Assembly: GCF_008035925.1 (NCBI RefSeq)
Contig: NZ_CP036264.1
Location: 333,774-397,773, forward strand
Reading direction: 5' to 3'
Length of the DNA stretch: 64,000 bases
Source: Stieleria maiorica
GTDB lineage: Bacteria; Planctomycetota; Planctomycetia; Pirellulales; Pirellulaceae
Position numbers and translations under genes: made by a program. Within the stretch, counting starts at the first letter, position 1, and the number at the start of each line of letters is the position of its first letter. Below, piece after piece: positions 1 through 7,427 of this stretch. The notes below the pieces were generated by a model. The model searched no databases, was not told the DNA's origin, and was given only the letters and a program-made list of their open reading frames with translations.

Positions 1-650
1 CAGAGAGCCGTGGCGGCGATCGACGCAGATTCCGCGGCGCTGACCACGACGGTCGTGTCTTGTGGTTGCATTCGAACCGTGTCGTCGTGGTCCGAGGACA
101 CCGGTTGGTTCTCCGCCGGGGACTTCGGAGGCGGCAGAATCAGCTCGATCAACAAAGCGTATTGGATCAGACAGATCGGGATCAGAAACGCGAGCAGTCC
201 CCAGACGCCGTAACTCGCCATCCCCAATTCGGTTTCCGTTTCGGTGAACGCCAACTGCAGGCTTCCCCAAGGCTGGCCGAACCGAAAGATCGGAACGGTG
301 ATGCTCCAGTCATGATCTTCCGGACGTGCCGACCAATGCCGCTCGTGTCCGTTGGTTTGGAAGGTGGTGTTGCCGTCCGCGTCGGTCAATCGAACCGATC
401 GCAGGCTGGGGTTGCGGTCGACAAGCGCGGCCACCGCCGATTCAAAGCCCGCCGCATCGCCGCCGGCAACCATCGCGGTGCCGCAGGCGGCCAACGATTC
501 GCACAGCGCAACGCGCCCCCGCATCAGTTGCCGACGGGCGTCCGGTGCCAGGCCGATCCAGTCAGCAAGCAACACCGTTCCCGCCAGCAGACCGGTCACC
601 AGCAGCGCCAAGCGAAATCGGAGAGGGATGCGTGCGTCGAATTTCGGCAT
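1..650 (-). CDS. Two-TM membrane sensor-like protein, N-terminal part (runs off left edge)
   Basis: Reading the minus strand from ATG at 650 gives an uninterrupted frame of 216 codons to the window edge. It begins MPKFDARIPLRFRLALLVTG. A first hydrophobic segment lies at about residues 12-31. A presumably extracytoplasmic region of about 110 residues follows, and a second hydrophobic segment (GVWGLLAFLIPICLIQYALL) lies at about 148-167. The cytoplasmic part begins PPPKSPAENQP. This TM-periplasmic-TM layout is that of bacterial two-component sensors and other membrane receptors, but the output domain is outside the window, so I do not name it. It is divergent from the TPR gene at 1039. The overlapping plus-strand frames have no recognisable protein and look like shadows. 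Confidence 0.7.
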   Translation of the reverse strand, partial: MPKFDARIPLRFRLALLVTGLLAGTVLLADWIGLAPDARRQLMRGRVALCESLAACGTAMVAGGDAAGFESAVAALVDRNPSLRSVRLTDADGNTTFQTNGHERHWSARPEDHDWSITVPIFRFGQPWGSLQLAFTETETELGMASYGVWGLLAFLIPICLIQYALLIELILPPPKSPAENQPVSSDHDDTVRMQPQDTTVVVSAAESASIAATAL

Positions 651-1038
651 CGTGATAGAATTTGCGGTTTCATCGAGTCGTCTTCACCGATCGAAGAGAC
701 TACCGACTGGGGCAACATCGGTAGGTGCGGCCCTCCACCAAGCGGTGGTGTACCGTTGTTCGTTTCACTGGAATGCGTCTCTCAAACAAACGATTTGTCT
801 TTCTCTCTCATCGGGCGTTTGTTTTCCTGCCGATGACCCCGTCTTCGTTGATTCATCCCAAAGTGACTGTTTCAGGGCGACGTCTCACCGCGTGTGTGCG
901 TGGAAGCAGCCGTGTCGGTTGTGACGACAATAACGTCGACACGAAAGATTGATTTGTTCCGGCGAATTTGAATCGCTATCATGAACGTTTGGCCATGAAA
1001 TAGACGATTCATCAGTTTTTTTGAACATGAGGGAATCC
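651..1038. other. Divergent intergenic region
   Basis: About 390 bases lie between the left-edge membrane gene (minus) and the TPR gene (plus). No frame here resembles a protein. The only signal I can point to is a sigma70-like promoter candidate close to the TPR gene, listed separately. Confidence 0.5.
954..982 (+). promoter_or_regulatory. Candidate sigma70-type promoter of the TPR gene
   Basis: TTGTTC at 954-959 and TATCAT at 977-982 are separated by 17 bases. The -10 matches 5 of 6 consensus positions and the -35 matches 3 of 6. It lies 57 bases upstream of the preferred start at 1039. This is weak evidence from spacing and motif alone. Confidence 0.3.
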
Positions 1039-2175
1039 ATGCCGGTGTTACTTGAAGGCACGGCAGTGGTGATTCTCAACGAGGCGTTGGATCGCTGCTT
1101 GGAAGGCGGCGCGTCGGAATTTCACACGATCGCCCCCAACGCGATGTCCTTTGGCGACGGCGAGGTGACGCAAGCGAGTTTTATGTCGCATCGCGATGCC
1201 GAGTTGTTTCGCGACAAGTTGGTATTGATGGGACTTCGCGATGACGAAGATTCGCCGGATCTGGTGTTGGTCGACGCCCACAATCAAACGATGCACCCGA
1301 CATGCGATTGGTTGCGGTTGATCGAGTACAAGGGAAACTTGATCGCCAGCCATGTCACCAACGACTCGGATGTCGTGGTGGCGCCGGAATCCTGGGATCC
1401 CGATGCCGGACCGACGCTTCAGCACATGTCGGCCGAAGAGGTGCGCGATCGGCTGGAGTTTGTTCGCCGCGAAGAGCGGGTGGACGTTTATCGCGACCGA
1501 CAGACAGGGCAACTGCTTTACAGCGCCCGCCTGCACGAGACGCCTCAGGAGCTGTTCAAGAAGTCCGCCGATATTGTGCTGGGCAACATGCGCCATCCGG
1601 GACAGCCGCCGCCGCCGAGCGATGTGCAGCAAGCGATTCGTGGGGCGATCGGTCAGCTTCAACAACTGGTCACTCAGCAGGAGGATGCCTGGCGGGTCTG
1701 GTTTCTGCTCGGCAAGGCCTGGCACGCCGTGGACCGCATTCCCCGAGCGATCGGCGCGCTCGAGCGGGCGTTGGAAGTAGCCGATCAACCGCAGTCGATC
1801 ATCTACAAAGAGCTGGCCGGCGTGTTGTTGGTCGACGGGGCGACCGAGCGGGCGTGCGAGATGGGGGAAAAGGCGGTCGCGTTGGCCCCCGATGATGTCG
1901 AGTTACTGGGGAATCTTGGGATCGCGTACTTGTTGGATGGTCGCGTTGAAATCGCCGGCAAGACGCTCGAGCACGCCTTGGCGATCCATCCGGATGATTC
2001 GACGAATCAATATGTGATGGAAAAGATCAAAGCGGTCCAAGCGGGGCGGTTGTCACGGCCGAAGACGCTGGCCGAGTTGGAAGGCCGCCGACCGACGACG
2101 CGTCCTGTCAAAACGGCCGCACGAAAACCGGGCTGGTTGCGTGGCTGGCTGCGACGAATTTCGACGTTCCGATAA
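1039..2175 (+). CDS. TPR-repeat protein of unknown function
   Basis: The product has about 378 residues. The N-terminal half (about 1-180) matches no family I can name. The C-terminal half (about 190-325) contains tetratricopeptide-like helical pairs, such as AWRVWFLLGKAWHAVDRIPR, the stretch from IIYKELAGVLL and VELLGNLGIAYLLDGRVEIA. The tail is basic. No signal peptide or TM segment is visible, so it is probably cytosolic and acts as a protein-interaction scaffold. I prefer ATG 1039 because GAGGGA at 1029-1034 is a Shine-Dalgarno-like match four bases upstream; ATG 1027 is the in-frame alternative. It converges with trmL with only three bases between the stops. Confidence 0.8.
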   Translation: MPVLLEGTAVVILNEALDRCLEGGASEFHTIAPNAMSFGDGEVTQASFMSHRDAELFRDKLVLMGLRDDEDSPDLVLVDAHNQTMHPTCDWLRLIEYKGNLIASHVTNDSDVVVAPESWDPDAGPTLQHMSAEEVRDRLEFVRREERVDVYRDRQTGQLLYSARLHETPQELFKKSADIVLGNMRHPGQPPPPSDVQQAIRGAIGQLQQLVTQQEDAWRVWFLLGKAWHAVDRIPRAIGALERALEVADQPQSIIYKELAGVLLVDGATERACEMGEKAVALAPDDVELLGNLGIAYLLDGRVEIAGKTLEHALAIHPDDSTNQYVMEKIKAVQAGRLSRPKTLAELEGRRPTTRPVKTAARKPGWLRGWLRRISTFR

Positions 2176-2178
2176 ACA

Positions 2179-2697
2179 TCAAGTTTGCTGAGGCCCGTGC
2201 GCCAATTGTCGCTGCTGTTCGAACAGCACGATCCCGACCGTGGTGGCCAAGTTCAAGCTGCGAACATTGCCGGTCGTCGGGATCCGCAGCGCGTGGGGGT
2301 CGTCCGGGCCGACGATCTCGCGGGGCAAGCCGGTCGATTCGCGTCCGAAGACGAAACTGTCCCCGTGGCGAAACGTCACATCCCAAATCGATCGCGTCGC
2401 GAACCGGGAAAAGAAAAACATCCGCGGTGGCGGCAATTCATCGGTGACCTCTTCCCATCGGTCGACGGCTTGCAACTCGAGGTGCTTCCAGTAGTCCAGC
2501 CCCGCGCGGCGGACCCGTTTGTCGCTAAAGTCGAAACTGGCCGGCCGCACGATCCACAGCTTGGCACCTACCGCGACACAGGTCCGACCGATGTTGCCGG
2601 TGTTTTGAGGGATCTCCGGTTGATACAGCACCACGTGTGCGACGGGACCGTCCGGCTTGCGCCGGCGGTCGGGATCGGGCATCGACGGCTCAGGCAT
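2179..2697 (-). CDS. trmL: tRNA (cytidine(34)-2'-O)-methyltransferase TrmL (SPOUT family)
   Basis: The 172-residue product carries the SPOUT methyltransferase signatures of TrmL: an N-terminal VVLYQPEIPQNTGNIGRTC motif, the FGRESTGLP loop, and the C-terminal knot sequence VRSLNLATTVGIVLFE that forms the S-adenosylmethionine site. The family methylates the ribose 2'-O of the wobble nucleotide in tRNA-Leu isoacceptors, acting as a cytosolic homodimer. The length fits the family (about 155-170), with a slightly extended proline/arginine-rich N terminus. An internal Met at residue 6 is a possible alternative start. It is divergently oriented from the zinc-ribbon gene at 3033. A SpoU paralogue with another tRNA target is less likely because the protein is minimal, with no extra RNA-binding domain. 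Confidence 0.92.
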   Translation of the reverse strand: MPEPSMPDPDRRRKPDGPVAHVVLYQPEIPQNTGNIGRTCVAVGAKLWIVRPASFDFSDKRVRRAGLDYWKHLELQAVDRWEEVTDELPPPRMFFFSRFATRSIWDVTFRHGDSFVFGRESTGLPREIVGPDDPHALRIPTTGNVRSLNLATTVGIVLFEQQRQLAHGPQQT

Positions 2698-3032
2698 CGG
2701 GTTTCCTGACTCCAGCGTTTATGATTGGTCGAATGTCATTCTTGGAACCCTCCCGTGTGCGAGAGGGTCGGGCGCAGCGCGGGGAGGGCAGCATGCAACA
2801 GGGGCTGCTGAATTCATCCGCCGTCAACGTTGCTCCTCGCGTACCGGCCAGGGGGTGTGGCTTTTGGTGCCTGCCGGCGGCGGAAGGGTTGCAAAGGGGC
2901 TTGGTGGCGTGACAAACTGTCCGTACATCATGACAAATCGCCCGCTTTTTTCAGTGGGGGGCTGTGTCTTTTTCTCCCGAGCTCCGTTCGATCCGTCCGG
3001 CCCAGTGTCAACGCTGGCAGAGAACCGCATTC
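2698..3032. other. Divergent intergenic region with a GC-rich inverted repeat
   Basis: The region lies between trmL (minus) and the zinc-ribbon gene (plus). It contains an imperfect inverted repeat with CCCTCCC at 2748-2754 and GGGAGGG at 2782-2788, enclosing GC-rich sequence. It looks like an intergenic palindromic repeat rather than a gene. I find no second copy of it in the window and nothing else recognisable. Confidence 0.45.
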
Positions 3033-3839
3033 ATGCCGATCCAAGTCACCTGTCGCCACTGTCTCAAACGCTTCCAGGTGAGCGACAAATTCGCCGGCAA
3101 AACCGGGCCCTGTCCCAATTGCAAGAAGCCGATCGAAATCCCCAAGGCGGACGAGCAGGTCGTCATCCACGCACCGACCGACGGTGCCCCCAAGGACAGC
3201 AAGGGCGTCAGCGTCCTGAAGCCGATCAAGCGCAAAGAAACCGACGTGACCAAAAGCGGTCTGTTGATTTCGATCGGATCGATCGTCGCGGTGTTCGGTT
3301 TCGCGCTCGTGTTCCGTTTCACCGGCCAGGACGGCGCGGCACCGTTTTGGGCCCAGTTGGTCGGATTGATTCTGTTGGCGCCCCCGTTGGTCTGGTCGGG
3401 GTACACGTTCTTGTATGACCAGGAACGTGAACCCTACGTCGGCCCGGAACTTCGCAACCGTGTGCTGATCTGTTCGGCGCTGTTTGCCGTGATCTGGGTG
3501 GTGTATGCGTTCGTGCCGGCCTACGTCTTTGAACTCGACAAACCATCGGAGATGTCGTGGACGGTGTTCGGGATCACGCTTTGCGTGATGATCGTCCTCG
3601 GTGCGCTCGCGTCGGCGGGGACGTTCGAATTGGAGTTTTTCAACGGGGTGATTCACGCGGGGTTGTACTTCATCGTGATCGTCTTGTTGGCGCTGACCAG
3701 CGGCGTGGCCTTGGCCGGCAAACCCAGTCAAAACGATCGATTGTTGGACCCGCTTGCGTTGCGGTCCACGCCGCAGATGCATTCGGTGACCATTGCCGAC
3801 GTCACCCCTTCATGCTTGACACCGCCGTGCACGTCGTGA
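3033..3839 (+). CDS. Zinc-ribbon membrane protein
   Basis: The product has 268 residues starting MPIQVTCRHCLKRFQVSDKF. Cys7-x2-Cys10 and Cys27-x2-Cys30 form a zinc-ribbon of the kind (MJ0042/finger-like) often found at planctomycete N termini. A polar linker follows. About five hydrophobic segments come next (roughly 76-94, 105-127, 143-165, 176-196 and 204-226), so it is an integral inner-membrane protein with a cytosolic ribbon. The function is unknown. I chose ATG 3033 over the upstream frame extension because the ribbon begins immediately there and planctomycete relatives commonly start this way. Its last 28 bases overlap the HD-domain gene, suggesting co-translation. Confidence 0.8.
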   Translation: MPIQVTCRHCLKRFQVSDKFAGKTGPCPNCKKPIEIPKADEQVVIHAPTDGAPKDSKGVSVLKPIKRKETDVTKSGLLISIGSIVAVFGFALVFRFTGQDGAAPFWAQLVGLILLAPPLVWSGYTFLYDQEREPYVGPELRNRVLICSALFAVIWVVYAFVPAYVFELDKPSEMSWTVFGITLCVMIVLGALASAGTFELEFFNGVIHAGLYFIVIVLLALTSGVALAGKPSQNDRLLDPLALRSTPQMHSVTIADVTPSCLTPPCTS

Positions 3840-5215
3840 ACGCTCCACCCGAACTTGATCTGCTGTATCGCGCCGGTGCCGACTCCGGATCACTGGTCCG
3901 AATCCCGCCTTCGGACAGCGTCCCGTTGTCTCCACGCGTGCGAAGAGTTTTGGACACCGCCGCACTGCGTCGATTGGCAGGCATCAGCCAGCTGGGCATG
4001 GTCTCGCTGGTCTACCCCGGCGCGATGCACACGCGGTTGGAACACACCTTGGGCGTCTACCAGAACGCGTTGCGTTTCCTGGCCCGATTTCTTGGGGATC
4101 CGGTCGCCTCGGGTTGGCTGGACCAGCGGCACTGCGACGCGTTGATTCTGGCAGCGCTGGTCCACGATCTGGGGCACTGGCCGTTTTGCCATCCGATCGA
4201 AGACATGCAATTGGAATCGGTCGCTCGGCACGAACACCGTGTCGGACAAATAATCCGCACGGGCGAGTTGGCCCGTTGTATCGACGACGACTGGAACTGC
4301 GATGCCGCCGACGTCGATCGGTTGCTGATTCCGCCGCAGGGTGATGAAGCATCGGATCGCGACTTCGACGACGGATTCCGTTTCCTGGCCAGTTGCTTGA
4401 GCGGTCCGATTGATATCGACAAACTCGATTACCTGCAACGCGACAGTTTGCATTGTGGCGTGGACTACGGCCGCAACTTCGATGCCGGGCGGCTGATCTC
4501 CTCGCTGGTCGTCGATCCGGCGACCCGGCGATTGGCGGTCGGCGAAAAAGGACGCACCGCAGCCGAAATGATGGTCTTTGCGCGGTACATCATGTTCAGC
4601 GAGGTGTACTGGCATCACGCCGTCCGTTCGGCGACCGCGATGTTGCAGCGGAGTGTGTTTCTGCTGCACAACCGGCTGGATCTGAACGCCACCTTCAAGC
4701 TGGCCGATGCCGAGTGGATTTCGCTGCTGCGACGGACCGGCCAAGGCAGTTTGGCCGAACCGATGGTTGAAGGCCTTTTCGGTGCCCGTCGTCAGCTCTT
4801 TAAACGCGTCGCCGAATTCAGCGTGCTCTCGGGAGCCGAGATCCATCAACGATTGGCGCGTCGCCCCCACGGCTGGCTGGTCGCGTTGTGCCAGCGTGTG
4901 GCGGAACAACTGAGCCGCCAAAGCGGTGTGGCGGTCGCACCGGCCGATGTGCTGATCGATGCTCCGCCGGTCAAATTGGAAGTCGACATCAACACGGCGG
5001 TGTTGTTTGCCGACGGCCGCACGTCGACCTTGGGTGAAGTCTCACCGGTCGCCGCCGTCCTCGCCCGCCAACAATTTGACAACGTCGTCAAACGCGTTCG
5101 CGTGTTCGTCCGACCCGATCTGCGCGACCCGTTGCGAACCACCTATCCGACGTCGGACCACTGGTCCGAGTTATTGATTCAGTGCGTCAACCAAACCGAA
5201 AGTGAAGGGGTATGA
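3812..5215 (+). CDS. HD-domain phosphohydrolase (SAMHD1/dGTPase-like)
   Basis: The 467-residue protein contains the ordered metal ligands of the HD superfamily: the MHTRLEHTLGVYQ segment (metal His78), VHDLGHWPF (His118-Asp119), and DIDKLDYLQRD (Asp203). The DIDKLDY signature and the HTRLEHTLG context match the SAMHD1/COG1078 branch, which hydrolyses dNTPs to deoxynucleoside and triphosphate; the substrate here is inferred. The start ATG 3812 lies inside the 3' end of the preceding gene, and the stop overlaps the nagB start (ATGA), so three genes appear translationally coupled. The upstream in-frame extension encodes an Arg-rich sequence with no homology and is rejected. No signal peptide is seen. 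Confidence 0.85.
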   Translation: MLDTAVHVVNAPPELDLLYRAGADSGSLVRIPPSDSVPLSPRVRRVLDTAALRRLAGISQLGMVSLVYPGAMHTRLEHTLGVYQNALRFLARFLGDPVASGWLDQRHCDALILAALVHDLGHWPFCHPIEDMQLESVARHEHRVGQIIRTGELARCIDDDWNCDAADVDRLLIPPQGDEASDRDFDDGFRFLASCLSGPIDIDKLDYLQRDSLHCGVDYGRNFDAGRLISSLVVDPATRRLAVGEKGRTAAEMMVFARYIMFSEVYWHHAVRSATAMLQRSVFLLHNRLDLNATFKLADAEWISLLRRTGQGSLAEPMVEGLFGARRQLFKRVAEFSVLSGAEIHQRLARRPHGWLVALCQRVAEQLSRQSGVAVAPADVLIDAPPVKLEVDINTAVLFADGRTSTLGEVSPVAAVLARQQFDNVVKRVRVFVRPDLRDPLRTTYPTSDHWSELLIQCVNQTESEGV

Positions 5216-5973
5216 TTCAGAACGTCCAAATCGAGGGAATCGAAACCATCGTCCAGGCCGACGCGGAACAAGCGTCACGCACCGTCGCCCAGTTGATCGC
5301 CGACCAAATCGGTCGCAAGGGTGACAGTGTGCTCGGGCTGGCCACCGGAGGCACACCGGTCCAGGCGTATCGTCAGCTGATCGAAATGAACCGACGCGGC
5401 GAAGTGGATTTCAGTGCCGTGACTTCGTTCAACCTGGACGAATACATCGGCCTGGACGGCGCCCATCCGCAAAGCTTTCGCGCGTTCATGAACGAACACT
5501 TGTTTGATCACGTCAACATCGACCGAGCGCGGACCTTTGTCCCCGACGGATGTGCCGACGATGTGGCGGCGCACTGCGCGAAATACGAGTCGATGATCGA
5601 CGCCGCCGGCGGAATCGATCTGCAATTGCTGGGGCTCGGGCACAACGGACACATCGCGTTCAACGAGCCCGGGTCGCCGCGTGACAGCCGCACCCGTCAG
5701 GTCGATTTGACACCGCAGACGATCCAGCAAAACGCCCGATTTTTTGACTCGATCGACGAGGTGCCTTGCCACGCGATCACAATGGGGATTGCCACGATCT
5801 TGGCGGCGCGACGGATCGTGATGCTGGCGACCGGCAAGGGAAAAGCCGAGGCGGTCGCACGCATGCTGCAGGGGCCGATCGGCGAAGACCATCCCGCATC
5901 GTTGCTCCGACGTCACGATCACGTGACGGTCGTCTTGGACAACGCCGCCGCCGGGGCGCTGCATTTGGAGTGA
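5212..5973 (+). CDS. nagB: Glucosamine-6-phosphate deaminase
   Basis: The product has 253 residues. NagB converts glucosamine-6-phosphate to fructose-6-phosphate and ammonia in amino-sugar catabolism. The sequence shows the phosphate loop GLATGGTP, the catalytic FNLDEYIGL segment, and GLGHNGHIAFNEPGS carrying the catalytic His and Glu. The residue equivalent to E. coli Asp141 is Asn (HNGH), as in many Gram-positive-type NagB proteins. The protein is slightly shorter than the 266-residue E. coli enzyme, without obvious allosteric C-terminal extras. Its ATG overlaps the stop of the HD gene by four bases (ATGA), implying translational coupling. 6-phosphogluconolactonase is a homologous alternative but lacks this exact GHIAFNEP motif. 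Confidence 0.93.
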   Translation: MIQNVQIEGIETIVQADAEQASRTVAQLIADQIGRKGDSVLGLATGGTPVQAYRQLIEMNRRGEVDFSAVTSFNLDEYIGLDGAHPQSFRAFMNEHLFDHVNIDRARTFVPDGCADDVAAHCAKYESMIDAAGGIDLQLLGLGHNGHIAFNEPGSPRDSRTRQVDLTPQTIQQNARFFDSIDEVPCHAITMGIATILAARRIVMLATGKGKAEAVARMLQGPIGEDHPASLLRRHDHVTVVLDNAAAGALHLE

Positions 5974-6015
5974 TCATCCTTGGCGGTTCCCATCGCCACA
6001 GACCGGACCTGGACC

Positions 6016-7101
6016 ATGTCGAAATCACCACCAGCCGAATCGCAACCCCCTGCCCGATCCACCCGAGTGGCGATCGTCGGTGCCGGACCGATCGGATTGG
6101 AGCTCGCCGTCGCGCTACGCCGGCACGACATCGACTTCGAGGTCTTCGACGCCGGCTCGATCGGAAACACCATCTCCTGGTGGGCACCGCAAACACGCTG
6201 GTTCAGCAGCAACGAACGGATCGCGATCGCCGGTGTGCCGCTGTTGACGGCTGACCAGTCCAAGGCGACGCGGGAGCACTACTTGACGTACCTGCGCGGC
6301 GTCGCGACCCAGTTTGAAATCCAGGTCCACACCCACTGTCCGGTCGTGAACATCGCACGCCCAAGCGGTGGTCGATTTGCCGTCACGACCAAGCCGGGCG
6401 GCCGCCCCGACGTCTGGTCGGCCGATGCGGTGGTCCTGGCCATCGGCGGGACGGATTTCCCCAAGAAACTCGGTATCCCGGGCGAAGACTTGCCCCACGT
6501 CGATGGCTACCTCCGCGAAACCCATCGCTACTTCGGCCGCGACGTGCTGATCATCGGCGGACGCAACAGCGCGATCGAAGCGGCGCTGCGTCTTCACCAC
6601 GCCGGCGCCAACGTCTCGCTCAGCTATCGCGGCGGCCAACTGCCCGAAGATCACATCAAGTATTGGTTGCTTCCCGAAATCAAGGGACTGTTGGCGGCCG
6701 GCCGCATCGGTGATTTTGTCGGCACCACGCCGGTCCAGATCACTCCACAAAACGTGCAATTGCAATCGATCGAGGACCGAACGCGGGTGGAGGTCAAAGC
6801 GGACGACGTGCTCAGCTTGATCGGGTACGAACAGGACAAGACCTTGATGCGAATGGCCGGCGTGGAATTGACCGAATCGATGCAGCGACCGACCTACGAC
6901 GAAACCACGATGGAAACCAACGTCCCAGGCATCTATATCGCCGGGACCGCAACGGCAGGGACGCAAAGCAGCAAGTACAAAACGTTCTTGGAAAACTGCC
7001 ACGACCACGTCGACAAGATCGTCGCCCACCTGTCCGGACAACAGGTCGATTCGGCACCACAACAGTACCGGCAACAGATCCTCTCGCAGCCGGAGAGCTA
7101 G
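6016..7101 (+). CDS. YpdA-like FAD/NAD(P)-dependent oxidoreductase
   Basis: The 361-residue product has an N-terminal FAD-binding Rossmann motif (VAIVGAGPIGLELAVALRRH, GAGPIG at residues 22-27) and a second dinucleotide motif (LIIGGRNSAIEAAL, about 178-190). It also has a C-terminal NVPGIYIAGTATAG segment typical of flavoprotein reductases. The layout and the GGRNSA motif resemble the YpdA family, proposed to be bacillithiol-disulfide reductase; no CxxC redox pair is visible, as in YpdA. Whether this organism makes bacillithiol cannot be judged here. ATG 6016 is preferred over an upstream TTG because the Rossmann fold follows shortly after. It sits 42 bases after nagB, likely in the same operon. 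Confidence 0.78.
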   Translation: MSKSPPAESQPPARSTRVAIVGAGPIGLELAVALRRHDIDFEVFDAGSIGNTISWWAPQTRWFSSNERIAIAGVPLLTADQSKATREHYLTYLRGVATQFEIQVHTHCPVVNIARPSGGRFAVTTKPGGRPDVWSADAVVLAIGGTDFPKKLGIPGEDLPHVDGYLRETHRYFGRDVLIIGGRNSAIEAALRLHHAGANVSLSYRGGQLPEDHIKYWLLPEIKGLLAAGRIGDFVGTTPVQITPQNVQLQSIEDRTRVEVKADDVLSLIGYEQDKTLMRMAGVELTESMQRPTYDETTMETNVPGIYIAGTATAGTQSSKYKTFLENCHDHVDKIVAHLSGQQVDSAPQQYRQQILSQPES

Positions 7102-7170
7102 TGCAGCAGTGGGATAGGCTATCTGCGCGCCCTCTTGTTGCCAGGCTCTGCCTGGGGACACGATGAGTTA

Positions 7171-7252
7171 GAGGCTCCGCCTCTCGGGTTGGAAGCTGCG
7201 TGTGGCGGAGCCACACCGACACTGCGTTCCAAGGCGGAGCCTTGGAACGAGG
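7171..7252. repeat. Dispersed intergenic repeat with two inverted GGCTCCGCC-type arms (copy 1)
   Basis: The segment runs from gaggctccgcctc to aaggcggagccttggaacga. A clearly related segment (GGCTCCGCC, then GGGAGCCACACC, GTGCGTTCC, GGCGGAGCC and GGAACGAGG in the same order) lies at 54361-54445. The GGCTCCGCC and GGCGGAGCC parts can pair, giving a cruciform-capable element. Short frames across it look like repeat-derived artefacts. Confidence 0.7.
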
Positions 7253-7270
7253 GCGCGCGTCATAGGCCGC

Positions 7271-7356
7271 TCGCTCACGCGTCCCGCTGGCATTTGTCGG
7301 TCGCTTACGCGTCCCGCTGGCATTTGCCGCTTCCTCACGCGTCCCGCTGGCATGGG
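7271..7356. repeat. Tandem repeat, 30-bp period, three copies of CTCACGCGTCCCGCTGGCAT
   Basis: Copies begin at 7271, 7301 and 7331 with core CTCACGCGTCCCGCTGGCAT (one C-to-T change in copy 2). The same core, degenerate, recurs at 34726-34753 and as a palindrome at 41725-41782. With the neighbouring element at 7171-7252 it accounts for most of the 326-base gap between 7101 and 7428. There is no spacer diversity, so it is not a CRISPR. Confidence 0.8.
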
Positions 7357-7427
7357 TATACTGATGGGGCCCGGCGCGTGCGGATGCCTCGCGTCGTCGG
7401 TCCTGCCGCCCGCCGATGATCCCTGCC

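Noticed and set aside
60..836. 258-codon plus-strand frame opposite the left-edge gene
   Set aside because: Arg/Gln/Pro-rich with no domain; the minus strand encodes a clean two-TM protein over the same bases.
2185..2709. Plus-strand frame over trmL
   Set aside because: Antisense shadow of a clearly recognised methyltransferase.
7168..7353. Short frame with MPAGRV repeats
   Set aside because: It is the translation of the 30-bp tandem repeat, not a gene.
7271..7356. Possible CRISPR array
   Set aside because: Only three near-identical units with almost no spacer variation and no cas genes nearby.
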